Both the position numbers and the translations under genes were made by a program. 64,000 nt of DNA. It comes from Spirosoma sp. 48-14 (GTDB lineage: Bacteria > Bacteroidota > Bacteroidia > Cytophagales > Spirosomataceae). The stretch lies in contig NZ_MKUD01000019.1 in the NCBI RefSeq assembly GCF_001898575.1, positions 1 through 64,000 on the forward strand, in the 5' to 3' direction. This document shows, in pieces, positions 1 through 9,700 of the stretch (position 1 is the first letter of the stretch; every line of letters begins with the position of its first letter). The notes under the pieces are model-generated. The model searched no databases, was not told the DNA's origin, and saw nothing but the letters and a program-made list of their open reading frames with translations.

Positions 1-216
1 TTATATGCTTAATCCAAGTTGCTCCACAAGTATTGTCCTTGATCCCTCAAACATTAGCGATGCCAACGCATGGTTCACTGGTTTTATATTCGTATTGGTA
101 GGTTTGACTCGTCAGTATCAGCTAAAGCAATTTGCTTGATTAACGCCCAGCGATCACTCTAATCCATCTGCTCTGTTATGGCTGAAAACCGTCTGCCCCC
201 AGAACGTTGATACATT
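1..216. other. Leader region with possible decayed coding remnant
   Basis: No intact gene is visible. On the minus strand a short open stretch (SDRWALIKQIAL, about 100-165) is interrupted by stops, and another frame ends LVEQLGLSI-stop at position 1. The first fragment vaguely recalls the N-terminus of a DDE transposase, but it is too short to assign. A plus-strand frame is also open from 2 to 139 without a convincing start. The gene before it ends just outside or has decayed. Confidence 0.2.
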
Positions 217-2241
217 TTACGTAAATGACAATCGAAACTCTGTACCGTTACCAGGATCAGACCGAACGCTGATCTGACACGCAATTGACCGAGCCAGATC
301 ACGGATAAGATGTAACCCTAACCCACTTTTACCACCTATCGCGGCATCGCTGGTATACAAGGCAGCCAACTGTCCTTCCGACATACCAGGGCCATTATCG
401 CTAATAATGAGCACCACTTGCTCTTCTTCAAGCCGGGCCTGCCAGTGTATGTACGCATCAGACTGATTAGCCAGTATCTTGACGGCGTTACTGGTCAGGT
501 TCTGCATGATGGTACGGAGATAGTCTTCATCAGTAGCCACCTGTAACCCTGGGGGCGCTTCGAAGCGGAACAGAATCTGTGTTTCTCCCACAAAAAACCG
601 TTGTAGATAATCGAACAGCGATTGTACCGGAATTATTTTTACAGTGGGACGGAATTGCTGCATCTGGCTCTTACTCCAGAGTAACATTGATTCCATTGAA
701 TCGAGTAATCCTTCGGCCGCTTCCGTAATTTTTTGCTGATGATAAACCGTCTGGTCAGGCGTAAGCAGGTCAGGGCTCGTACGTTGCAGATGCAAAAAGC
801 TGATCAGGTTGGCAATTGGGCTACGCAGATCATGGCTCAGGATGGCAAAAAAACGTGTCTTCACCTGGTTAGCGTCGTCAAGTTCCTGATTCAGACGGAG
901 CAAGGTATTCGTTGTACGCTGGCGGATTCTACTTTGCCAATAGAGCAGTCCGCCAATTACCAGTAATAACCCAACACCTACTAACAAAGCGGCCTGCTGA
1001 CGTTTATGCCCAGCGATCACTAACCGATTGACTTCAAGCTGCTTGTCGCGAAGCGCTATTTCACGTTGCCCTTCCAGCCGGGCAATTCTATTTTTGGTCT
1101 CCTGCGAATAGAGCGAATCCTGTAAACTCTGAGCCGTCCTGAAATGCTCATAGGCCGCTTTATAATTCCCCATCAATGCCTGTAGTTCGGCCAGATTAGC
1201 CCGAAAATGGGCCTGATCACCCACTTCGCCCTTCATGCTACTAAGCCGAACTGCTTCGGTAAGGTAACGTTCTGCCAGTTGTAGCCGAGCCGTTCGACTA
1301 GCCGGTAAAACGGAGGTATTGGCCGATGAATCAACGCGTACCAGGTCCAGGTAGGCGACACCCAGATTGGCCTGATTATTAACGGCTTCCAGATGCTGCG
1401 GATTAATACGATCCCATAGTTGTTTGGCTTTGCGCGCATAGGCGATTTTTTGTGGATAATCACGCTGCATCGCAACCGACAGATTACCGTAGGTTTTAGC
1501 CATTCCCTCCTGATTATCGACCTTCTGATGTTCAGCCAATGCCTTAAACCCATAGTCACGGGCTTTGGGCCAATCCTCCATCTGCGTATACAGGGCGGCC
1601 ATGCTACTCAGCGCCATAGCATATTCACGACGGGCGTTGATGTCGGGATTTCCCTGCTTTTGGCGGAGTATGAGGGCCTTTTGGCCAAATTGCAGGGCTT
1701 TCGGAAAGTTTTTCTGTATCCGGTAAATTTCGGATATGTTGTCAAGACATAAGCCAATCAGGTAGTTATCGCCAGCAGCTTCGGCATATTTCAGCCCCTC
1801 GAAATAATAGCGGGTAGCCGCCGGGTAATTTGACCGAATGTTCTGTTCGGCAACACCAAGGTTGTTGGTCGTACTGGCCAGATTCCATGTATCGCCTAGT
1901 TTTTTATAGATGGTAATAGCTTTCAGCAAATAATATCGGCTGGAGTCATAGTTACCTTTTTCGTTGTAAACCCTACCCATGTAGGCATTAAACACACCAA
2001 TACCCCGTTGCCATTTCATGCGGGTTGTGTGTTGTAAACCCAATCGGCTATAATGCAATGCCTGATCGACATTGATAAAAAACGATTCCTCGGTAATAAC
2101 CCGGTAAAGCCTCCCTTTAACGGTATCGTTAACCGCTTTAGGCAGTTCGCCCACCAGCGAGTCGATGAGCGCCCGACCCTGCTTCTGTGCCAACACAGGC
2201 ACAGCCATAACGAGGAATATAATCAATAAAAATTGACGCAT
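217..2241 (-). CDS. TPR-containing sensor histidine kinase
   Basis: A 674-residue membrane histidine kinase. A Sec signal peptide (residues 1-19, ending VLAQ) is followed by tetratricopeptide-type helical repeats to about residue 375, which would lie in the periplasm. A coiled stretch (about 380-412) leads to one transmembrane helix (about 416-435). The H-box has H470 in SHDLRSP, and the HATPase domain shows an N-box (NLTSNAV), a G1 box (DNGPGM) and a G2 box (GLGLHL). It probably autophosphorylates H470 and passes phosphate to the LytTR regulator encoded 23 bp upstream in the same transcript. The stimulus is unknown. This architecture is common in Bacteroidota and the kinase call is secure. 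Confidence 0.9.
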   Translation of the reverse strand: MRQFLLIIFLVMAVPVLAQKQGRALIDSLVGELPKAVNDTVKGRLYRVITEESFFINVDQALHYSRLGLQHTTRMKWQRGIGVFNAYMGRVYNEKGNYDSSRYYLLKAITIYKKLGDTWNLASTTNNLGVAEQNIRSNYPAATRYYFEGLKYAEAAGDNYLIGLCLDNISEIYRIQKNFPKALQFGQKALILRQKQGNPDINARREYAMALSSMAALYTQMEDWPKARDYGFKALAEHQKVDNQEGMAKTYGNLSVAMQRDYPQKIAYARKAKQLWDRINPQHLEAVNNQANLGVAYLDLVRVDSSANTSVLPASRTARLQLAERYLTEAVRLSSMKGEVGDQAHFRANLAELQALMGNYKAAYEHFRTAQSLQDSLYSQETKNRIARLEGQREIALRDKQLEVNRLVIAGHKRQQAALLVGVGLLLVIGGLLYWQSRIRQRTTNTLLRLNQELDDANQVKTRFFAILSHDLRSPIANLISFLHLQRTSPDLLTPDQTVYHQQKITEAAEGLLDSMESMLLWSKSQMQQFRPTVKIIPVQSLFDYLQRFFVGETQILFRFEAPPGLQVATDEDYLRTIMQNLTSNAVKILANQSDAYIHWQARLEEEQVVLIISDNGPGMSEGQLAALYTSDAAIGGKSGLGLHLIRDLARSIACQISVRSDPGNGTEFRLSFT

Positions 2242-2264
2242 ACGGAAAACGATTATCGATGCTC

Positions 2265-2999
2265 TCAGGCAAATCGGCTGGTTTGCTGACGGGCAATCAG
2301 TTCGTCCAGCGTCGACCGGTAGCTACGGCCAATTGGCAAAGTAAACTGCTGAACCTGAATCTGCTGGGGTTCGATTCGGTCGATAAAGTGTCGCTGAACA
2401 GCGTAACTACGGTGAATACGGAGAAACGATCCAAATGAGCTGTTCTGTAGCAAGGTCCCGATGGATGACAGTACTGTGTATTGCTGGGTGGGTGTTACGA
2501 TCCGGGTATAATCTTTCAGCCCTTCCAGGTATACAATCTCATGCAGCTTCAATTTAACTTGCCGATGGCCGTCTTTGATGAACACGGTATCAGCTCCCAG
2601 GCTCAGATCGAACAATTGCGCTTTTCGGTTCAATTCAAAAAAATGCCCGATGCGGTCCATGGTGTGCCTGAATCGTTCAGCCCGGATGGGCTTTACCAGA
2701 TAATCGAACGCATCGACGGCAAAGCTTTCGGCAGCGTAATCGGGATAGGCCGTAATGAACACGCATACCGGAATCTGCATCAGCCTGGCCCGAAGCTCAA
2801 TCCCATTCAGGCCAGGCATATCTACATCGAGCAGCAAAACCTCTACGGGATGCTCCTGTAAAAACGGCAAGGCATCAGTAGCCGATTCAAACATCCCTAT
2901 TACCTCGAGCATCGGGTATTGTCGTGCGTGAGCCAGCGCCGTCAACCGATCAATCTCGCTGTCATCAACAATCAGGCAGGAATAGGTAGTCGAAGGCAT
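2265..2999 (-). CDS. LytTR-family response regulator
   Basis: A 244-residue cytoplasmic response regulator. The N-terminal receiver has the acidic pair D12/D13, the phospho-acceptor D58 in LLLDVDMPG and the conserved lysine in YLVKPI. The C-terminal LytTR DNA-binding domain (about 140-240) contains the hallmark LRIHRSYAV. The first ATG at 2999 is preferred over a GTG three bases upstream. It is followed 23 bp later by the TPR histidine kinase, its probable partner. Targets are unknown; LytTR proteins usually bind paired direct repeats. Confidence 0.92.
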   Translation of the reverse strand: MPSTTYSCLIVDDSEIDRLTALAHARQYPMLEVIGMFESATDALPFLQEHPVEVLLLDVDMPGLNGIELRARLMQIPVCVFITAYPDYAAESFAVDAFDYLVKPIRAERFRHTMDRIGHFFELNRKAQLFDLSLGADTVFIKDGHRQVKLKLHEIVYLEGLKDYTRIVTPTQQYTVLSSIGTLLQNSSFGSFLRIHRSYAVQRHFIDRIEPQQIQVQQFTLPIGRSYRSTLDELIARQQTSRFA

Positions 3000-3164
3000 C
3001 ACAGGAACGGTCAGTTACCCAAAAGTAAGTGCTTTTCAGTTTACACTGCTTACCGTTGGCTCAATACGGATGCTGTTCGTCGATTCAAACGGTCGTTAGT
3101 CGATTCAGGATTGTGCAAACGGCCTCCTCTCAGCAGTTTCGGACCGTCAACGTCGATTCCGATT

Positions 3165-4037
3165 ATGAAAAAGCTCCTGTTTTTACTCCTGCTGGTCAGT
3201 TGCAGCAACCCTTCTAACGATCTTCAGCCTGATCCGAACTCCGGTAATTCGTCCACTCCTTCAACACCGGGTTCAACAACGCTGGGGAATGGGCAACCCG
3301 GTATTGTGGGTCTGGCTGGTATCGACGCCTGGGATAAGCTATCTGGCAGCGAGAGAGATCGGATCAAACGCTGGAATACGCTGTTTCTGCATCAATCTGT
3401 TGGCCAGGATCTGGAAGAAGGAGCCAAAGCCAACGGTAGTCCATTTGAGTACTTTGGAGCGCAGGATCGAGCTGATAAAGGCTCTGAAGGTCGGGGCTTA
3501 CGGGGCGGTATTTTCGTCGATGTAGGCGGTATTTCGAACGGCAATCCCTACGAAAAAATACGGATTTTCACTGAAGTTGCTTTACGGAGCAAGACAACCT
3601 TGAACATTGCGGTGTTCAAATTCGGCTATGCCGATGTGCTGGACACCAACCGCGATCAGGTAAAAACGGCTTATAAAACCTTTATGGATGAGCTACGAAA
3701 ACAAATTCCCGGACTTCGGTTCGTTCATATAACACCCCCACTCGTGTATTCGACCTCTGCCGAAGAAGGTAACGCAGCCAAAGCCAACGTAGGACAGTGG
3801 ATGAAAGACACCTTTAAAGGAACGGATGTAATCTTCGACCTACAGGCTATAGAAACCAACGAGGGAACCTGCCAGCAAGCTAATGTCCCCCGCATCTGCC
3901 AGGAAAACCGCGCCAGTGCTACCGACCCATCGGAGGTAAATGGTGTAGACAGCGATGGCCAGGGACACCTGGGTAAAAAGGCGAGTCAACGCATTAGTAA
4001 AGCCCTTTTGTATGCTATTTATCAGGCTGGCAGGTAA
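3165..4037 (+). CDS. SGNH-hydrolase-like lipoprotein
   Basis: A 290-residue predicted lipoprotein. The start is placed at ATG 3165 because it gives a short lipoprotein signal, MKKLLFLLLLVSC, with lipid-attachment Cys13; the frame is open further upstream without a better start. A low-complexity Ser/Thr/Pro/Gly linker follows. The core has LFLHQSVGQDL, a central FGYAD element, and LRFVHITPP. It ends with DSDGQGHLGKKA, which resembles the Asp-x-x-His block of SGNH/GDSL esterases. The family link rests on the order of these blocks only, and no classical GDS serine motif is visible. A second lipoprotein gene follows 17 bp downstream, so they are probably cotranscribed. Confidence 0.55.
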   Translation: MKKLLFLLLLVSCSNPSNDLQPDPNSGNSSTPSTPGSTTLGNGQPGIVGLAGIDAWDKLSGSERDRIKRWNTLFLHQSVGQDLEEGAKANGSPFEYFGAQDRADKGSEGRGLRGGIFVDVGGISNGNPYEKIRIFTEVALRSKTTLNIAVFKFGYADVLDTNRDQVKTAYKTFMDELRKQIPGLRFVHITPPLVYSTSAEEGNAAKANVGQWMKDTFKGTDVIFDLQAIETNEGTCQQANVPRICQENRASATDPSEVNGVDSDGQGHLGKKASQRISKALLYAIYQAGR

Positions 4038-4054
4038 TTATTAAACACAAAATC

Positions 4055-4606
4055 ATGAAAAAGCTAGCGACATATGGCCTGCTGATGGCTATCCTTTTTG
4101 GTAACTCCGGTGCTGGATGCAGCAGCAACACCGATAACCCAACCCCGCAGCCCGATTCGTTTACCAGTCTGCTTGGTCGGTGGGAACTTAAAGAAGCGAA
4201 TGTCTATGCTCAGGATGCTGGCATGCCGCAACGACTACTCGGCAAGTCGGGTGAAGGACTGGCTTATAGTTTCTATGCTGACGGCTCGTATGACGGTTGT
4301 ATCCTTTCGGGTTCCGACTGGGATAATGCCAGCCAGTCGGGAACAACGGGCAACTGGAACTGCACGACGAACAAACCTGGTCGATGGGCTCTAAAAGTTA
4401 CCCGCGTGCAAGGGAAAGACATTGACGATGGTACGTTAACCCTGACAGCCCCTACCCTTCCTAAGCCGTTTGTGCTGGAAAAACTATTTGTTGGTTCTGC
4501 TACCAGTGGCTCAACGACAGTGACTGTTCTTGTTGGTGAATCCCCCACCGAAACCGATGCCAGTGGCAATACATCATGGGCAACTTATCATTTTGTAAAA
4601 AAATAG
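4055..4606 (+). CDS. Lipocalin-like lipoprotein
   Basis: A 183-residue lipoprotein with a signal ending GAGC (Cys22) and a short Asn/Pro/Gln linker. The mature part starts LLGRWELKEANV, and its aromatic and Thr-rich beta pattern (YSFYADGSYDGC, GRWALKVTRV) is like Bacteroidota lipocalin-like proteins that begin with a GxW strand. No catalytic residues are recognised. It lies 17 bp after the SGNH-like lipoprotein gene, suggesting a two-gene surface or periplasmic unit. The fold call is tentative; lipoprotein status is well supported. Confidence 0.6.
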   Translation: MKKLATYGLLMAILFGNSGAGCSSNTDNPTPQPDSFTSLLGRWELKEANVYAQDAGMPQRLLGKSGEGLAYSFYADGSYDGCILSGSDWDNASQSGTTGNWNCTTNKPGRWALKVTRVQGKDIDDGTLTLTAPTLPKPFVLEKLFVGSATSGSTTVTVLVGESPTETDASGNTSWATYHFVKK

Positions 4607-4824
4607 CGAGGACGCCAGGGCCGGATCGTCTATGGCTCACCAGCGAGGCAGTTAACAGAAAATAGCCGACTGTCTGTTTCTGTTCATGGATAGGGGAATG
4701 GGTAGTGAAGCAGCTTTGGGTAGCTTTTTACGAAAAATCAGAAAGACTTTTCGCTACTTTGCACTGCCTACAAACGTAGCCACAACAACACCTATTCCTC
4801 GCTTGCCCGAAGTGGCCTAAACAC

Positions 4825-5595
4825 ATGTCGAACAGAATTGCCATCGTAACAGGTGCCGCCAGGGGTATCGGTCTGGCCACCACAAAATTGTTTCTGGAAC
4901 ATGACTGGCAAGTTGCGATGGTCGATCGCGATGAAGCCGAACTCCAGTTGGCTTCAGCCAATCTAGCTAGTACGTTGCCTATTGTATGCGATGTTTCTAT
5001 TCCCGATAGGGTTCAGGAAATGACCTCGAAAGTGCTGGCCACGTTTGGGCGGATCGATGCGCTGATCAATAATGCTGGGGTAGCGGTATTCGAGCCACTG
5101 GAAAAAACAGATTTCGACATCTGGCGCACCATTATGGCCACCAATCTGGATGGTGTTTTCCTTTGTTCTCAGGCCGTTATACCGGCTTTAAAAGAAAGCC
5201 AGGGTTCTATTGTCAATATTGCCTCCATCTCGGCACTTCGGGCCAGTACGTTACGGGTAGCCTATGGCACCTCAAAAGCGGCTGTGGTTCACTTGACCAA
5301 ACAATTGGCGATTGAACTTGGCGATTATGGTGTCCGGGTAAACTGTGTTTCACCAGGACCGGTAAAAACGAAGCTAGCCGAAGCCGTCCATTCACCGGAG
5401 ATTATTAAGGCCTATTACGATGGAATTCCATTGAATCGCTCAGCCACTGAACAGGATATTGCCGAAACGGTCGTCTTCCTTTGCTCGCCAAAGGCCTCTT
5501 ATATCACCGGCCAGATGATTGCCGTCGATGGAGGCTTCGATGCAAGCGGGATCGGCTTGCCAGCCCTTCGGGCATTACGGGCGCGTTTTACTTAA
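4825..5595 (+). CDS. SDR-family NAD(P)-dependent oxidoreductase
   Basis: A 256-residue classical short-chain dehydrogenase. The cofactor motif TGAARGIG is at 9-16, NNAG at 82-85, and the catalytic set is N107, S134, Y147 and K151 in YGTSK. D34/R35 after the second strand (MVDRDE) suggest a preference for NAD(H). The C-terminal ITGQMIAVDGG is typical of the family. The substrate cannot be deduced. A plausible Bacteroidota -7 element (TACTTTG, near 4753) lies about 70 bp upstream. It converges with the receiver-kinase gene, leaving only 34 bp between the stops. Confidence 0.9.
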   Translation: MSNRIAIVTGAARGIGLATTKLFLEHDWQVAMVDRDEAELQLASANLASTLPIVCDVSIPDRVQEMTSKVLATFGRIDALINNAGVAVFEPLEKTDFDIWRTIMATNLDGVFLCSQAVIPALKESQGSIVNIASISALRASTLRVAYGTSKAAVVHLTKQLAIELGDYGVRVNCVSPGPVKTKLAEAVHSPEIIKAYYDGIPLNRSATEQDIAETVVFLCSPKASYITGQMIAVDGGFDASGIGLPALRALRARFT

Positions 5596-5629
5596 GCATC
5601 CTGTTCGCTTTATTTCAGACTATCTCGGC

Positions 5630-6730
5630 CTACTCATCCAGTTGCAGCCATATTGATACAGTCGTCTCGTCGTCCGATTTGCTGGAAATACACAGTTGCC
5701 CCTGATTCAATTCTAAAATTCGTTTGACAATCGCCAGGCCCAGTCCGAATCCTTGCTGCTCGTATTGCTGGCGATCAAATTGGGTGTAAGGGGCGATCTG
5801 GTCATGGTAACATGCCTTAAACGGTTGCCCTGTATTGGTAAATGTCAGCCGATACTGATTGTCATCACAAACGCCGACCAAAAGCACTTTCTGTGTAGCA
5901 TTGGAAAATTTAAACGCATTATCAATTAGTTCTTCCAGACATATACGAAGGCTATCCTCCGACATTCGAAGCGATACAGATTGGATGCTGAGCTGGTAGC
6001 CAATTGTCCGGTCGAGTCTATATAACACAGCCTCAATGAGGCTCTCGACCCGCTCAGCTGTAATACAGGAGCTACCTTTCGAAAAGTAAGCATAAGCCTC
6101 AGTACGAGATGGATCGATTTGCTGTAATATATCCATAAGTTGAATATTATCCAGCGATCGTTTCAACCGCAGGCCACTCACTTTGACCATACCCATCATT
6201 TCAATCGTTTCCTCATCGGATAACTGCTGATAATCATCCAGTAGCAGGGATGATATACCGATGATGCCAGCCAGGGCTGTATTATACTCATGCGCAGTTA
6301 CGGAGGCTAATTTATGGCGAAACGTATCGATCTGCGTTTTAAGGTCTATTTTCCGCATATATTCCCGCTTCAAGCGGCTTTCAATCGTACGTAGCAGATT
6401 CTGAAAGGTGAAGGGCTTTGTCAGATAATCATCGGCCCCCAGGTCCATACCTCGTCGCATATCGGAGGTATCTGATTTAGCAGTAAGAAAAATAAACGGC
6501 ACATTGGCTATTAGTCGATTGGAACGAACTACCTCAAGCACCTGGTAACCACTCACTTCCGGCATCATAATATCGCAAAGGATCAGGTCTGGAAGGTGTA
6601 GCATAGCCTGAGTTATTCCCTCCCGGCCATTGGTAGCGGTTTCTACCTGGAATCCCTGCGACGTCAGCAACTCTTCTACATTTTCGCGTATCTGAACGTC
6701 GTCTTCAATGAGTAGGATTTGTGTAGCCAT
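5630..6730 (-). CDS. Receiver-histidine kinase fusion (soluble hybrid)
   Basis: A 366-residue cytoplasmic protein. The N-terminal receiver has D10/D11, phospho-acceptor D53 in LCDIMMPEVSG and the lysine in YLTKPF. A short helical linker leads to a kinase-like part with an H-box (TAHEYNTALAGI), an N-box (ELIDNAFKFSN) and a G2 box (GFGLGLAIVKRI). The G1 box reads FTNTGQPF and lacks the usual DxGxG aspartate, so kinase activity may be weak or altered. It is last in a three-gene minus-strand operon, 49 bp after the large PAS/GAF kinase, and could act as a phosphate relay or a receiver-controlled kinase or phosphatase. Confidence 0.85.
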   Translation of the reverse strand: MATQILLIEDDVQIRENVEELLTSQGFQVETATNGREGITQAMLHLPDLILCDIMMPEVSGYQVLEVVRSNRLIANVPFIFLTAKSDTSDMRRGMDLGADDYLTKPFTFQNLLRTIESRLKREYMRKIDLKTQIDTFRHKLASVTAHEYNTALAGIIGISSLLLDDYQQLSDEETIEMMGMVKVSGLRLKRSLDNIQLMDILQQIDPSRTEAYAYFSKGSSCITAERVESLIEAVLYRLDRTIGYQLSIQSVSLRMSEDSLRICLEELIDNAFKFSNATQKVLLVGVCDDNQYRLTFTNTGQPFKACYHDQIAPYTQFDRQQYEQQGFGLGLAIVKRILELNQGQLCISSKSDDETTVSIWLQLDE

Positions 6731-6779
6731 GCATTCAATCTAGTTTGGCAATTTTGTTAATGAATTAAAAGTTAAGCCA

Positions 6780-9700
6780 TTACGGACTGACCAGAGTCTG
6801 TTCAGTCATATTGATGGGTAGCGAGATCGTACAGATCGTCCCCAGCTTTTCCTGGCTCTGAATGTCAAAATGACCGCCATGGAGTTCGATAAACTGCCGG
6901 GCAATGACTAGGCCTAACCCAGTGCCTGGAATCCCACTTGTGTTGCTGGCCCGAAAGAAAGCCTGAAACAGGGCTGATAGCTCTTTCTCAGGAATACCAA
7001 TCCCTCGATCAACCACCTCGAAGACAAGACGTTGCTCGTCGAAAACAATTCGTAGCCTGGGATTACTTTTCGAAAATTTGAAGGCATTGGATAGTACGTT
7101 GACAATGACATGGGTGATCAATTTATCGTCCATATACACCCTATGCGGCACCCCTTCTACGCTGAAATCGACAGCCCGGTTATCGTTTCTACGGCTGAAA
7201 TGAGTGGCAATTATTTCTTCACATAGCAACACCGCATCGACAGACCGGGGAGAAAAGCTTACTTTTTTGGACTCAATCCGCCCGATTGTCAATATATCCG
7301 TGAGCAATACACTGAATTGCTCGATCTCTTTTTCGATAACGGAGAGATGTTTCTCAATAGATGCCCTGGCATCGGCAACGGGTAGATCCAGGTATAATTT
7401 AATTAAGTCAACACTCGACTGAATGGTGGCCAAAGGTGTTCGGAACTCATGCGAGGCCGTAGCTACAAACTGCGACTTCAGTTGGTTCAGCTCTTGTTCC
7501 TGCTGGAGCGATTGCTGTAAAACCAGTTCTTTTTCCTTCTGACTCGTGATGTCGTTGGCAATGCCAATCTGCCGGGTGACGGTACCGGTTTCGTCGCGAA
7601 TAATAAACGTACGGACCGACATCCAAAACAAGGTACTATCCGGCCTGACTCCCCGGCACTGAATACTCACTTCCTCTCCTACTTCATACAGACTAATCGC
7701 TTTCGCAACGGCCGGCCTATCCTCTTCGTAAATGGCATCGAGAAACGAAAAGGGATTTTCGTATAAGCTCTGACAGCTCCGGTTCCAGATGCGTTCGTAG
7801 GCCGAATTGACGTAGAGCAACCGAAATGGGTCTGTTGCATGAATCCAGAATACTTCATCCACATTGTCGGCAATGTCTCGAAAACGTTGCTCACTTTCCA
7901 ACAAAGCCGCTTCTGCCAGCTTTCGTTTGGTTACATCCCAGGCAACGCCAATCGCCCGTATGGGTTTCCCCGTTTCATCGTGGATTAGTAAACCATTTGC
8001 TTCAATGTAGCGCACACTTCCATCGGGCCGGATAATTCTGGATACGACAGATTGCTTGCTATTTTGCGCTCTGGAGAACGTAAGCTCCTGAAAGGTAGAC
8101 ACATCATCGGGGTGGATTATAGCCAGAAACTTCTCGAAGTTCCAATCAGGCTGCCGATATTCCTCACCAAAAATCTTCCACATCTGGTCATCCCAGAATA
8201 AGGAGTCCGTTATTAAATCTTTTTCCCATAGGCCCTGACCAGCCGCCTGGGTGGCTAATTGCAGCCGCTGATTCAGGCTACGTAGCTGACTTTCGGCTTC
8301 CTGCCGCTCGGTAATATCCCGAGCCGATCCGTACACTACCTGATTGATTCCGACGGCATTCCATTCAATGATCCGATAGGAGCCATCTTTTCGTCGCATT
8401 CGATTGATCTGATTTCGAATAGGCTGATCCAGAATCGTTTCTAACAAATTTTTATAAACAAATTTCTGCTCATCAGGATGAATGAGCTGTAAAAAAGGGA
8501 TACGCATGAGTTCGGCGTCTGAATACCCCAGCGTATCCTGAAATGCCTGATTAACTGCCCATATATTCCCTCGGCTATCGGCAATACAGTGCATATCCAG
8601 CGCCCCTTCAAAAAAGGTGTTCAGTTCCTGATTCGACTGCTGAAGCCTTAGTTCAGCTTTTTTCAGGGCCGATATGTCAGTCGAAATACCCACATAGCCA
8701 ATAAGCGCCCCGTTATCGTCCTGCAAAACACTGACGGCTAACAGAATAGGCACCAGCCGACCTGATTTGGTAGTGGCAACGCATTCACAATAGAAAAAGC
8801 CTTCGGCAGCCAGTATCTCCGCGAACCGGGTAGCCGGACGCACATCCTGAGTAACCGATCGATAGACAACGACAGGTAAGGGCTGATCAGTTGTACCGGG
8901 TTCGAGGTACGTCTGACGACCAATTAATTCATCAGGCCGATAGCCTAGTAAATGTTCACAGGCCTGGTTGGCGGTCTGGATAACCCCATTTATATCGGTC
9001 GATACGATCGCTTGCCCGGCATGTTTTAATATAGCCTGATGGAGAGTTGACAAACGGCGGATTTCCTGAGTTCGCTCTTCTACCCGCCATTCAAGCTGCT
9101 CTGTATAGTGCTTTAGCTGTTTATCCTGCTGCTGCTGGCGTAGGCCAATGGCTAACAGGCGCCCAACTTCCTGCGCAACCTGAAGATACTCTTCCTTAAA
9201 GAAATGAGGGGTTACCGACATCAACGTAAAGGCCCCAATACAGTCTTTCTGGCTGTATAATGGTATGGTGACCTGTGAACGAAAACCGTTCAGGTTAGGC
9301 AGCAAATCAGAAGGGATACCGGCTGTGTCGGTCTGTACATCCGGGTAATAGATCAGTTGAGTGGGTATCTGGTTTTGCAGGAATCGCTCATCAAAGTAGC
9401 GGGCCGGCACCGCTAGAGTAGGGTTACCCTCCAATTCACCCTCAATTACCCGGCATTGAGCTTCTGCCAGCCCTGTTTCTCTATTGATTTGAAATACCGA
9501 AATCCGATTACAAGGTACCATGGTATACATATATTGCATGGCAATCGACAGCGGTGGCTGATCATGCATCCTGGAATTGAGCAACGCCTGATCAATGGCA
9601 TGCAGGCCTTTCAGCCGGAAGTTTACCCGTCGTATGGCCGCTTCCTGCTGCAATCGTAAGAGCACATTAGCAATTAACGTACTGAAGGTTTCTAACAACG

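Noticed and set aside
1..216. Intact insertion sequence at the left edge
   Set aside because: Only short interrupted fragments and no terminal inverted repeats are visible, so no mobile element can be claimed.
2919..3164. Upstream extension of the SGNH-like lipoprotein
   Set aside because: It would bury the lipoprotein signal internally and overlaps the LytTR gene on the other strand.
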